Origin: Opitutia bacterium
GTDB taxonomy: Bacteria > Verrucomicrobiota > Verrucomicrobiia > Opitutales > JABJCN01
Length of the DNA stretch: 53,373 nucleotides
Assembly (NCBI GenBank): GCA_018668635.1
Contig: JABJCN010000026.1
Location: 1 to 53,373, forward strand
Direction of reading: 5' to 3'
A program made the translations under genes and the position numbers. The notes beneath the pieces are model-generated. The model was not told the origin of the DNA, searched no databases, and saw nothing but the letters and a program-made list of their open reading frames with translations. This document shows, piece after piece, positions 25,674 to 33,467 of the stretch. How positions within the stretch are numbered: position 1 is the stretch's first letter; each line of letters opens with the position of its first letter.

Positions 25674-26264
25674 ATGGCCGAAATTACAGCAAAACGAGTT
25701 GGTGAACTCAGAGCGAAAACTGGAGCAGGTCTCATGGATTGCAAGAGGGCTCTAGCTGAGTCTGAAGGTGATTTTGAGACCGCTGTTGATATCCTTCGTA
25801 AAAAAGGTGTCGCAACAGCTGCGAAGAAAGCTGGTCGTGATGCTAGTGAAGGCATTGTCGAAACTTACATCCATACCGGGGGCAAGGTTGGCGTCATGGT
25901 GGAGCTTAATTGTGAGTCAGATTTTGTTGCGAAAAATGATGGGTTCCAAGCATTTGCCAAGGATATATGTATGCATATTGCTGCAGCAAATCCTAGTTGC
26001 GTTAGCCGTGAAGAAGTATCACAGACCGATTTAGATAAAGAACGTGAAATTGCGACAGCTCAGGCTGAGGGGAAACCCCCTCAAGCAGTTCAGAAGATTG
26101 TAGAAGGAAAACTGGAGAAGTATTACTCTCAAGTCTGTTTGCTTGATCAGCCTTTTGTAAAAAATCCAGACACTACAATTAAAGACCTGTTGACAGAGAA
26201 AATTGCGACCCTTGGAGAGAATTTGATTGTGCGCAGATTCGCTCGTTTTGTCGTGGGTGATTAA
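25674..26264 (+). CDS. tsf: Elongation factor Ts (short form)
   Basis: A 196-residue guanine-nucleotide exchange factor for EF-Tu. The N-terminal UBA-like domain has VGELRAKTGAGLMDCKRAL, followed by EGIVETYIHTGGKVGVMVEL and the EF-Tu-contacting NCESDFVAKNDGF. The C-terminal part VCLLDQPFVKNPDTTIKDL is also typical. The length matches the short EF-Ts class seen in several phyla, as opposed to about 280 residues in E. coli. It is co-directional with rpsB and followed 83 bases later by kdsB. Confidence 0.96.
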   Translation: MAEITAKRVGELRAKTGAGLMDCKRALAESEGDFETAVDILRKKGVATAAKKAGRDASEGIVETYIHTGGKVGVMVELNCESDFVAKNDGFQAFAKDICMHIAAANPSCVSREEVSQTDLDKEREIATAQAEGKPPQAVQKIVEGKLEKYYSQVCLLDQPFVKNPDTTIKDLLTEKIATLGENLIVRRFARFVVGD

Positions 26265-26347
26265 TATCCGACCTCACATCTCTTCCTGCTTGGTTATCGC
26301 AGGGGTTTGCCTCATTTTAAACTTTTAAAGAGGACTGCACCAAATCG

Positions 26348-27103
26348 ATGGCTAAAACTGCTTTGGATACTGTAATTATTGTGCCTGCGCGGTTGGGGTC
26401 TAAAAGGTTCCCTCGAAAGTTACTTCACGAGATTCATGGTAAGCCACTGATTTTATGGACTGCATCACGGTTGTCTGAAGTTTCTCCTGGATTACCTATT
26501 TATTTTGCCGTTGAGGATCAGGAACTGGAGGTTTTACTTCAAGGTGAGGGGTATTCTGTTTTTCGAACTTGCGGAGACCATCAAAGTGGGACTGACCGGA
26601 TTGCTGAAGTAAATCAGCATTTACAGGCCAAGTACGTTCTTAATGTTCAAGCAGACGAACCACTAATTACCAAGAAGCAACTTTCTTTGCTAAATGATTT
26701 GATCCACACGACCAGTGATCTGGCTACGTTAGCTTTCCCTTTCCAATCTGCTTCTGATTTCAGGAATCCTAATTGTGTGAAAGTAGTCCTCGACCGGGAT
26801 GGGCATGCTCTCTATTTTTCTCGTGCACCTATACCTTTTCGCCGTGAAGGTACCATAATTTTATCTGATGATTGTTCCCTTGAGAATGCATGCTACCATC
26901 ATATGGGTGTTTACGCCTACAAGAGCTCTTTTCTTGATGCGTTTAGACATTTACCCTTGGGAACATTGGAACGAGTGGAGTGTCTTGAGCAATTGAGGGC
27001 TCTCGAGAATGGTTACAAGATTGTTGTGGGGATTACCCGCGAGCCGACTGTTGGCGTAGACACGCTGGAAGACGTGGGGAAGCTAGAGCCCTTACTTGTC
27101 TAA
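26348..27103 (+). CDS. kdsB: 3-deoxy-manno-octulosonate cytidylyltransferase (CMP-KDO synthetase)
   Basis: A 251-residue cytosolic enzyme activating KDO with CTP for lipid A-core assembly. The cytidylyltransferase signature IIVPARLGSKRFPRKLL opens the protein, followed by TCGDHQSGTDRIAEV, VLNVQADEPLI (metal/CTP site), HALYFSRAPIPF and HMGVYAYKSSFL, all hallmarks of KdsB. The presence of KDO synthesis shows a Gram-negative cell with KDO-containing LPS. The stop codon overlaps that of convergent carA by four bases. It may share a transcript with rpsB-tsf. Confidence 0.95.
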   Translation: MAKTALDTVIIVPARLGSKRFPRKLLHEIHGKPLILWTASRLSEVSPGLPIYFAVEDQELEVLLQGEGYSVFRTCGDHQSGTDRIAEVNQHLQAKYVLNVQADEPLITKKQLSLLNDLIHTTSDLATLAFPFQSASDFRNPNCVKVVLDRDGHALYFSRAPIPFRREGTIILSDDCSLENACYHHMGVYAYKSSFLDAFRHLPLGTLERVECLEQLRALENGYKIVVGITREPTVGVDTLEDVGKLEPLLV

Positions 27104-28281
27104 ACCATGTTTACTGGACTTCGCCCCCCACGGGATTGATCCACAATGTTATAGAATTTATCGAAGAGGTGCTCAGCATCGCTTGGGCCAGGGGATGCCT
27201 CCGGGTGGTATTGAACGGAAAAGAGAGGAAGATCTTTATGTCTAAGTCCCTCAACCGTATTATCATTCATATTGATTTCCGTGACAACGGCACCATGTTT
27301 TTGAAGCTCGTCTTGGGTTGAGGCAAATCCATGATTTTGCGAAGTAATAGAAACTTGGCCAGTTTCAATATTCTTGACCGGTTGGTTTCCGCCTCGATGG
27401 CCAAATTTGAGTTTAAAGGTTTTTGCGCCAAGTGCGTGGGTGATGACTTGATGCCCTAGGCAGATGCCAAAGGTGGGGTAGTGTTGAATGAGTTCACGTA
27501 CGCTATTGTGAGCGTAAGAGAGGGCAGCAGGGTCTCCCGGCCCATTGGAGAGAAAAAGTCCATCTGGTTTTAATTCACGAATTTCTTCAGGTGGTGTATT
27601 GGCGGGAAAGACATGCACGTGGAATCCATACTGGCGGAGCTTTCGAAATATAGATAGTTTGGCTCCAAAGTCATATGCCGCCAGCCGAAACGGAGTTCTA
27701 TTTGGAGTCGCTTTTCCAAGCTCGGTTCCTTCCAAAGCAAAAGGGCGACTGTCCTTGCCATCAGCATCCCATTGATAACTCAGTTTTGGAGTTACTTCCT
27801 TTACATAGTCTATCCCTTCAAGACCATCCCATCTTTGCGCCAGTTTTAGGGCATCTGAAGGCTGAATCCCTTCTGTGCTGAGGCAACATTTCATGGCACC
27901 TGCATCTCGGAGCCGCTTGGTAAGTGCTCGAGTATCAATTCCATGAAGTCCAGGTATCCCGTTTCCTTCAAGGTAGCTGGGCAGCCCATTTTCACTGCGC
28001 CAGTTACTATATAAATTGGCAGATTCTGTTACGACAAAGCCTTTGACTTTTGGAAAGGCCGATTCGATATCCTCACTATTGACTCCGTAGTTCCCAATTT
28101 GAGAAGAGGTCATTGCGACAATTTGCTGGTAATATGATGGGTCTGTCAATATCTCCTGATAACCTGTCATGCTGGTGTTGAAAACTGCCTCACCGACAAC
28201 TGTCTTTCGACTCCCGAATGAGTAACCCCTATAGACTGTTCCGTCCTCAAGTACTAGTACGCCGTTCCGTTTGAAATCCAT
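27100..28281 (-). CDS. carA: Carbamoyl-phosphate synthase small (glutaminase) subunit
   Basis: A 393-residue subunit that hydrolyses glutamine and delivers ammonia to CarB for carbamoyl phosphate, feeding arginine and pyrimidine synthesis. The N-terminal CPSase domain has LVLEDGTVYRGYSFG and FNTSMTGYQEILTDPSY. The class I glutamine amidotransferase domain has GLFLSNGPGDP, the nucleophile Cys274 in FGICLGHQ, and SVQYHPEASPGP carrying the His-Glu pair. ATG at 28281 is preferred to the TTG five codons upstream. carB is not in the window, so the subunits are unlinked here or separated. The 3' end overlaps convergent kdsB by four bases. Confidence 0.96.
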   Translation of the reverse strand: MDFKRNGVLVLEDGTVYRGYSFGSRKTVVGEAVFNTSMTGYQEILTDPSYYQQIVAMTSSQIGNYGVNSEDIESAFPKVKGFVVTESANLYSNWRSENGLPSYLEGNGIPGLHGIDTRALTKRLRDAGAMKCCLSTEGIQPSDALKLAQRWDGLEGIDYVKEVTPKLSYQWDADGKDSRPFALEGTELGKATPNRTPFRLAAYDFGAKLSIFRKLRQYGFHVHVFPANTPPEEIRELKPDGLFLSNGPGDPAALSYAHNSVRELIQHYPTFGICLGHQVITHALGAKTFKLKFGHRGGNQPVKNIETGQVSITSQNHGFASTQDELQKHGAVVTEINMNDNTVEGLRHKDLPLFSVQYHPEASPGPSDAEHLFDKFYNIVDQSRGGRSPVNMV

Positions 28282-28399
28282 GTGTCGGGCATCCAACAGG
28301 TTCTCTCTTTCAAATCAACCTTTTTTGATTAAAGTGATTATTTCTGGGAAGGAATGTTTGACGAGATTGCTACCAATCCTAGGTTTGTAACCTTTATTT

Positions 28400-29587
28400 A
28401 TGTTTCCCAATGATCATTTAGAAAATTGGTTTAATGGCCAAGGATTATGGTCTCAAGTCTCTGCCAAAGACTGGGGCAATTGGATCTGGCAACTCCAGAA
28501 CCGAATAACCAAGCTCGATCAGTTAGAGCAATTGCTTGATTTGACTCCGGAAGAACGGGAGGGTTGCTATCATGCCAACAAAAAATTAGCTCTAGCTATA
28601 ACTCCTTATTTCTTTAACCTTATTGATCGCGACAATCCTTATTGCCCGATTCGTCGGCAGGTAATTCCACAAGGTGGTGAACTTCTCGTTTCCCCTGACG
28701 AGCTTTTGGACCCTGTTGGAGAAGAGGGTTCCATGGTTGCGCCGGGAATTGTACATCGTTACCCTGATCGTATATTGTTTCTAGTTACTGATCGCTGTGC
28801 GGCTTATTGTCGTTATTGCACAAGAAGTCGACTTGTCTCGAATGCACAGGATTACAATTTTCATCCCGAACTAGATGCTGGATTAAATTACATTGAGAAA
28901 AATTCTGAGATTCGTGATGTTCTATTAAGTGGAGGTGATCCCTTGTTGCTTTCAGATGCTAAGCTTGAGTATATCCTCAAGCGATTGAAGGCAATACCGC
29001 ATGTTGAATTTATAAGAATTGGCTCTCGAATTCCTGTTTTTCTTCCTCAAAGGATTACCCCTCGTTTATTGGAAATCTTGAGATTGCATGGCCCAGTATG
29101 GATGAGTCTGCATGTTAACCATCCCAAGGAATGTACAATGGAATTAAAAGCAGCTTGTGATCAGATTGCTTTTGCTGGAGTACCTATGGGGAATCAGTCT
29201 GTTTTACTTCGCGGAGTGAATGATTCGGTATCTGTTATGCAGTCTCTTGTTCATCGATTGTTAATGATGCGTGTCCGTCCTTATTACCTTTACCAATGTG
29301 ACTTGATAACGGGTAGTGCACACCTCCGGGCTGATATTGCAAAGGGCATTGAGATCATTCGTGGTCTTCGTGGTCATACAACTGGTTATGCTATTCCTCA
29401 ATTTGTTGTGGATGCCCCTGAGGGTGGTGGCAAGGTGCCTATTAATCCTGAATACGTAAAGGAAATCACGGAGGCGGAAATTGTTATGCGTAATTTCCAA
29501 GGCGATGAATACCGATACCCTAGATCAACTCCATTACCAGGTAATGCTTTGGACTTTCTTCGTGAAGGGGAAGAAATCTTAATGTAG
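28400..29587 (+). CDS. kamA: Lysine 2,3-aminomutase (KamA-family radical SAM enzyme)
   Basis: A 395-residue radical SAM, PLP-dependent aminomutase. The iron-sulfur motif is DRCAAYCRYCTRSR (Cys133, Cys137, Cys140), SAM is bound through VLLSGGDPL, and PLP would be held by Lys345 in EGGGKVPINP. YLYQCDL and FVVDAP contain Asp residues (about 301 and 338) matching the lysine-binding aspartates of clostridial lysine 2,3-aminomutase, which argues against an EpmB-type role. Beta-lysine is a precursor of the osmolyte N-epsilon-acetyl-beta-lysine, but the acetyltransferase AblB is not next to it. It stands alone between convergent and divergent genes. Confidence 0.9.
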   Translation: MFPNDHLENWFNGQGLWSQVSAKDWGNWIWQLQNRITKLDQLEQLLDLTPEEREGCYHANKKLALAITPYFFNLIDRDNPYCPIRRQVIPQGGELLVSPDELLDPVGEEGSMVAPGIVHRYPDRILFLVTDRCAAYCRYCTRSRLVSNAQDYNFHPELDAGLNYIEKNSEIRDVLLSGGDPLLLSDAKLEYILKRLKAIPHVEFIRIGSRIPVFLPQRITPRLLEILRLHGPVWMSLHVNHPKECTMELKAACDQIAFAGVPMGNQSVLLRGVNDSVSVMQSLVHRLLMMRVRPYYLYQCDLITGSAHLRADIAKGIEIIRGLRGHTTGYAIPQFVVDAPEGGGKVPINPEYVKEITEAEIVMRNFQGDEYRYPRSTPLPGNALDFLREGEEILM

Positions 29588-29610
29588 CCTTCTAGGCGAA
29601 GATTAGAATT

Positions 29611-30939
29611 TTATTGGGCATTTAGGAGCCAAGACTGAGGCTTAGTATTGCCCAATGGAGAGACTGTGAATCCAGTTCCCTCGATTCTGAGATTTTCAAC
29701 GAGTGGGTTATCTGCATCAGATGATGTAAGACCTATGCCAATGCCGATCTCAAAACCATCCCACCATCCATCTCCATCCGTGTCATTTACATTTGGATTA
29801 GTCCCAATAATTACCTCAAATGAGTCGGGCAGTCCATCATTGTCAGAATCAGGACCAAATGTTCCTGCGACGGCCGGATCTTCCCCTAATCCGAGTTCAA
29901 TGGCATCAGTCACGCCATCACCATCTGAGTCGTTATTGATAGGGCTGACACCATAAATATTCACTTCTGCACCATCCTTCAGCAGGTCTCCATCTGTATC
30001 CGGATCGTTCGGGTCGGACCCTTGTGCTTCTTCCTCAATATCAAATAATCCGTCGTTGTCAGTATCAGCGAGTTCGGGATCAGAAGCCTGTGTAAATAGA
30101 TCAGAAAGTTGTGTTAGTAACGGATCATCCAAAGATACGAGATCGGGACCTTCAATGCTTTGTTCAAATAGGGTTGCAAATGGAGAATTTGCCAGAACAT
30201 CAGCAAGACTGATACCGGCCAAACTATTTGCAGTTGTTGCCAGAATATTTTGTGCACCTGCTTCAATATCTGCAATCTGGTCAGCGCTTAGTCCCGCATC
30301 TTCTGCAGCCTCTAATGCCCCAGCAATGCCTCCTTGAATTGACATTGCCACCATAATGTCAACCTGAGGCGCTAATTCCTCCAATCCATAAATTATTTGC
30401 TCTGCAAAGCTTCTAAGTATTTCTTGCTGGGGATTGATGGCAGACATTTGGTTTAAAATACCCTTGAATTCATCTGACACATTCGGGAGTGATTCCACAG
30501 TTTCCTGAAGTATTTCATTCAATTCCTCATCAGTAATATCTCCACTTTGGAAGTCAGATATTGCTTGAGATAGTTCCTCTGCCGGGATGTCAGAATCTTC
30601 CGCAAACTCTGCAACAGCTTTCGCAATATCCAATAGTCCATCATCACTCGTTGATGCTTTTTTTACCGCATCCAGTAGACCGTTAATTGAAATTCCAGCT
30701 TCAGATGCACTTTCCGCAATACTTTCCGCAAACCCATTGATTGTTGCAGTTGCAATAGAAGCTAATGTGGAAGTTTCTTGACCACTCACCGCAGCCACAA
30801 ACAAAGATCCCGCAGATGCACCTCTAGCACTTGCTTCTACAATTTCACCAAGTGCTTGTTGGACTTCGGCATCTTGTCCATCTATGAAACTAATCGCCAA
30901 GATGGATGCCATGTAGGGAACTAATTTTATATTCTTCAT
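29611..30939 (-). CDS. Secreted protein with Ala-rich helical region and five TSP3-type calcium motifs
   Basis: A 442-residue exported protein. A signal peptide (MKNIKLVPYMASILAISF) precedes about 300 residues of Ala-rich, acidic, helical sequence with short A-x-x-x-x-G-x-x-x-G patterns resembling its upstream partner. About 130 residues near the C-terminus carry five thrombospondin type-3-like motifs: DTDNDGLFD, DTDGDLLKD, DSDGDGVTD, DSDNDGLPD and DTDGDGWWD, expected to bind calcium and extend the chain. ATG at 30939 gives the best signal peptide; TTG at 30969 is also in frame. It begins 36 bases after the Ala-rich repeat gene, so they are probably one operon. Function unknown; a surface or matrix role is inferred. 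Confidence 0.75.
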   Translation of the reverse strand: MKNIKLVPYMASILAISFIDGQDAEVQQALGEIVEASARGASAGSLFVAAVSGQETSTLASIATATINGFAESIAESASEAGISINGLLDAVKKASTSDDGLLDIAKAVAEFAEDSDIPAEELSQAISDFQSGDITDEELNEILQETVESLPNVSDEFKGILNQMSAINPQQEILRSFAEQIIYGLEELAPQVDIMVAMSIQGGIAGALEAAEDAGLSADQIADIEAGAQNILATTANSLAGISLADVLANSPFATLFEQSIEGPDLVSLDDPLLTQLSDLFTQASDPELADTDNDGLFDIEEEAQGSDPNDPDTDGDLLKDGAEVNIYGVSPINNDSDGDGVTDAIELGLGEDPAVAGTFGPDSDNDGLPDSFEVIIGTNPNVNDTDGDGWWDGFEIGIGIGLTSSDADNPLVENLRIEGTGFTVSPLGNTKPQSWLLNAQ

Positions 30940-30975
30940 GGTTTTGTCGCCAAGCTTGGTGGTGTACAAATGCTC

Positions 30976-33303
30976 TTAACTCCCGCCAGCAGAAGACGAA
31001 TCTTTCACCTCGGTTTTTTTGCCTCCGACTAAAGTGCTGAAAGCAGCCTCCATTGTTCCTTGAGCCATTCCTCGCGCGGCCATTCTTGCTAACTCAGAAA
31101 GAACCTCTGGTGTCTGTGATGCTGATATACCTGCTAATGTTGCGGCTGAAGTGCCTCCGTATGATGTCGCCCGTGCTATTGCCTTGAGGTCTTTTTGGGT
31201 ATCTGCACCAGCCGAAATAGCTCCTTTGGCGGCTCCTTTGCATGCCGCGAATGTAATGGCCTTAAGTGTTTCAAGGTTCTCTGGTTTTCCAAAAAGATGT
31301 GTTGCAATGGAGGTTAGTCCAAGAACACTACCATTTGCTGCACTTTTTGCATAATCTGGCGCATTCTCATTGGATCCATGCAACACTGGCCCTCTTGTTG
31401 CACCGAATGCTGTTGCTTCTGCAAACTCAACTAGTTCTTGCTGGTTGACATCCACATCACCACCTGGGGGTATTAGATTTGATATGACTCCCATGGCTGC
31501 ACCATATGAGGCTGATTCTAACAATTTGGCCCCTGATGATTTGACTGCGCTACCTGTTCTCTTATCTTCAATTAGCCTCACAATTCCACTAGTTGAGCCT
31601 CTGGAACTCATTAGTGCAAAGTCTAGAATCCGACCAGAATCTAATTGAAGGCTTTTGCCCATTCGGACGGTTGTGCCTGCTGCCGATTGGGTTGCCGATT
31701 TGATGATGTCGCCAGCACCTTCCAACGGCACTTTATTCGAGACAAGGCCTAGTACCAGACCTACAGTCAACCCTTCTACAGCACCCTCGATTAAGGTCGC
31801 AGGCTCGTCTAATTTCACTTCTTTTGAAAGTGAGTTGCTTACAGCTGATTCAAGAAGTCCGGTTGCGACATTTCTAACAAATGTTGCTTTATCCATGGAT
31901 AGGTCTTGACTCGATTTAACCGCACTTAACGCGAGTATTTCAGAGATAAGACGCATATTCTGAATTAAATCTTTTTTCTGTTGGCGTACTGCGTTAAGCG
32001 AGCCATTGAGTAATGCTGCATAGGCGTTTTTTATTAACAATTCAGATAATGTACTTTCAGCACCGGCTATTAGATTCACACTAGTTGTGTAGAATGGTGA
32101 AAGGTTATCGTATCTTATTTGCTCTACCTTAAAAACGGAGACAACAGCACCGTGTGCCATGAGTGGCAGTAGTTCACTTGCACGCTTCGCCTTATCGTTC
32201 TCCATGAGAACTTTTATCACCCCTTGGGTTATTGCTACATGAATTGATCCGGTTCCTTCAGAGTTTTCAAATAGACTGGCTACGATTTTTTCTTGCAAGA
32301 GTTTGTCTGCTGATGGAAGCAAACTATACATTTTGGTGGACCAAGTGTCAAAGGCCGCTTCTTTGAGTGAGGTACCGTCAATGCTTGATGGCAAATCCTC
32401 TCCGAGTGTCTCCTTCACTCCTTTATAGGTGGATCCTGCTAGAGTTGCCAAAGCTTCGCTATCAAGACTAGCTGGTCCTTTGGAGCTAAAAACACCCTCC
32501 AGAAGCCCGCGCACTGCTGCTTGTGCATTGATGCCAACTTGTCCAGAATTGTTGTCTTTCGCCGTTAATTCGATTGTTCCTGAATAAGCCCCTTTGGCAA
32601 TTGCTTGGCAAAGTTCTGTGATGTTCTTGGCCTTTTTAACGGAGGCAACCTGAATGGTGCCATTAATCAATCCGTTACATGCAAAAGACGTCGTAAGCGT
32701 AGCGTCAAAGTTGTTGATGCCTGAGGCGCGAATCGAGCCTTCCAATGCCCCCTTGGCTAAGCCTGCTAGATGAGCAGATGCATTGGCCGAATCATTGTCC
32801 AGTACTGCAAGACCAACTCCAAATGCAATGGCTTGGGCAACGAGATTCAGGTTTTTCCCCGGTTCTGTACCAGTTTTCGCAGAAAGAGAAACGAATTGGA
32901 AAGTGACGGCGTTAGCTATTTTTTTAATAGCTTCTTCTCCACCGGTTGTTTCCGATGCAAGTGCGGCGCTGACCGTGCTCAGTGTGGCTATTTTAATTAC
33001 ATGGCCTATTCTATTAATGGTGTTGCCTGGGGTTTGCGTAGCCTCATTAATGGCCTCGCTGACAATTTGAGCGAGTATGCGAGTGTCGTTGCTTCCTGTG
33101 CGCTTAATTAGGTCCGTAAAGTTCGTTTGTAGAGTGTTTTGGGCAGAAACATTTCCTTCGCCTTTCACAAAAGCAGCAACATCTCGCTTAATATCTGCAC
33201 TAAATTTAGGCTGTAGACCTCCAGGTTGTTGTGCGTGGATTTGGTTTGTGCCGGCAAGGCTGAATAGGGCTGTGCCAATTAGCAGGAGAGGGAGTTTTTT
33301 CAT
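30976..33303 (-). CDS. Secreted Ala-rich tandem helical-repeat protein, family unknown
   Basis: A 775-residue exported protein that I cannot place in a known family. A clear signal peptide (MKKLPLLLIGTALFSLAG, ending IHAQ) is followed by about 740 residues of degenerate repeats of roughly 35-45 residues. Their common core is a hydrophobic Ala-rich helix with A-x-A-x-x-G-x-x-x-G, for example IAFGVGLAVL, LAKGALEGSI, IAKGAYSGTI, FAACKGAAKGAI and MAARGMAQGTM, separated by polar loops. The pattern suggests an alpha-solenoid or helical-hairpin stack built on small-residue packing. Only a few Cys occur. It is the first gene of a two-gene unit with the TSP3-type protein. Confidence 0.7.
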   Translation of the reverse strand: MKKLPLLLIGTALFSLAGTNQIHAQQPGGLQPKFSADIKRDVAAFVKGEGNVSAQNTLQTNFTDLIKRTGSNDTRILAQIVSEAINEATQTPGNTINRIGHVIKIATLSTVSAALASETTGGEEAIKKIANAVTFQFVSLSAKTGTEPGKNLNLVAQAIAFGVGLAVLDNDSANASAHLAGLAKGALEGSIRASGINNFDATLTTSFACNGLINGTIQVASVKKAKNITELCQAIAKGAYSGTIELTAKDNNSGQVGINAQAAVRGLLEGVFSSKGPASLDSEALATLAGSTYKGVKETLGEDLPSSIDGTSLKEAAFDTWSTKMYSLLPSADKLLQEKIVASLFENSEGTGSIHVAITQGVIKVLMENDKAKRASELLPLMAHGAVVSVFKVEQIRYDNLSPFYTTSVNLIAGAESTLSELLIKNAYAALLNGSLNAVRQQKKDLIQNMRLISEILALSAVKSSQDLSMDKATFVRNVATGLLESAVSNSLSKEVKLDEPATLIEGAVEGLTVGLVLGLVSNKVPLEGAGDIIKSATQSAAGTTVRMGKSLQLDSGRILDFALMSSRGSTSGIVRLIEDKRTGSAVKSSGAKLLESASYGAAMGVISNLIPPGGDVDVNQQELVEFAEATAFGATRGPVLHGSNENAPDYAKSAANGSVLGLTSIATHLFGKPENLETLKAITFAACKGAAKGAISAGADTQKDLKAIARATSYGGTSAATLAGISASQTPEVLSELARMAARGMAQGTMEAAFSTLVGGKKTEVKDSSSAGGS

Positions 33304-33467
33304 CTTTGGAAGCTTTATCTACAGAATGGGGAGGGATTTGATTGGAGTGTCAGAATTTGTCTAACGAAGGCAGACTTACCTGACTTTATTTTATCTCCAC
33401 TTATATTAAGGAAAGCTTTTAGCTAATTTAGGGCAAGGGCAAAAAATATTTTCAGGTGATCAAATAA

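Noticed and set aside
26299-26318. CCTGC/GCAGG hairpin between tsf and kdsB as a terminator
   Set aside because: Five-base-pair stem without a T-run; read-through into kdsB is more plausible.
30976-33303. Ala-rich repeats as a nucleotide-level repeat or CRISPR-like array
   Set aside because: The periodicity is in protein sequence only; the DNA repeats are too divergent and spacers are coding. No CRISPR array, cas gene or insertion sequence was found in the window.
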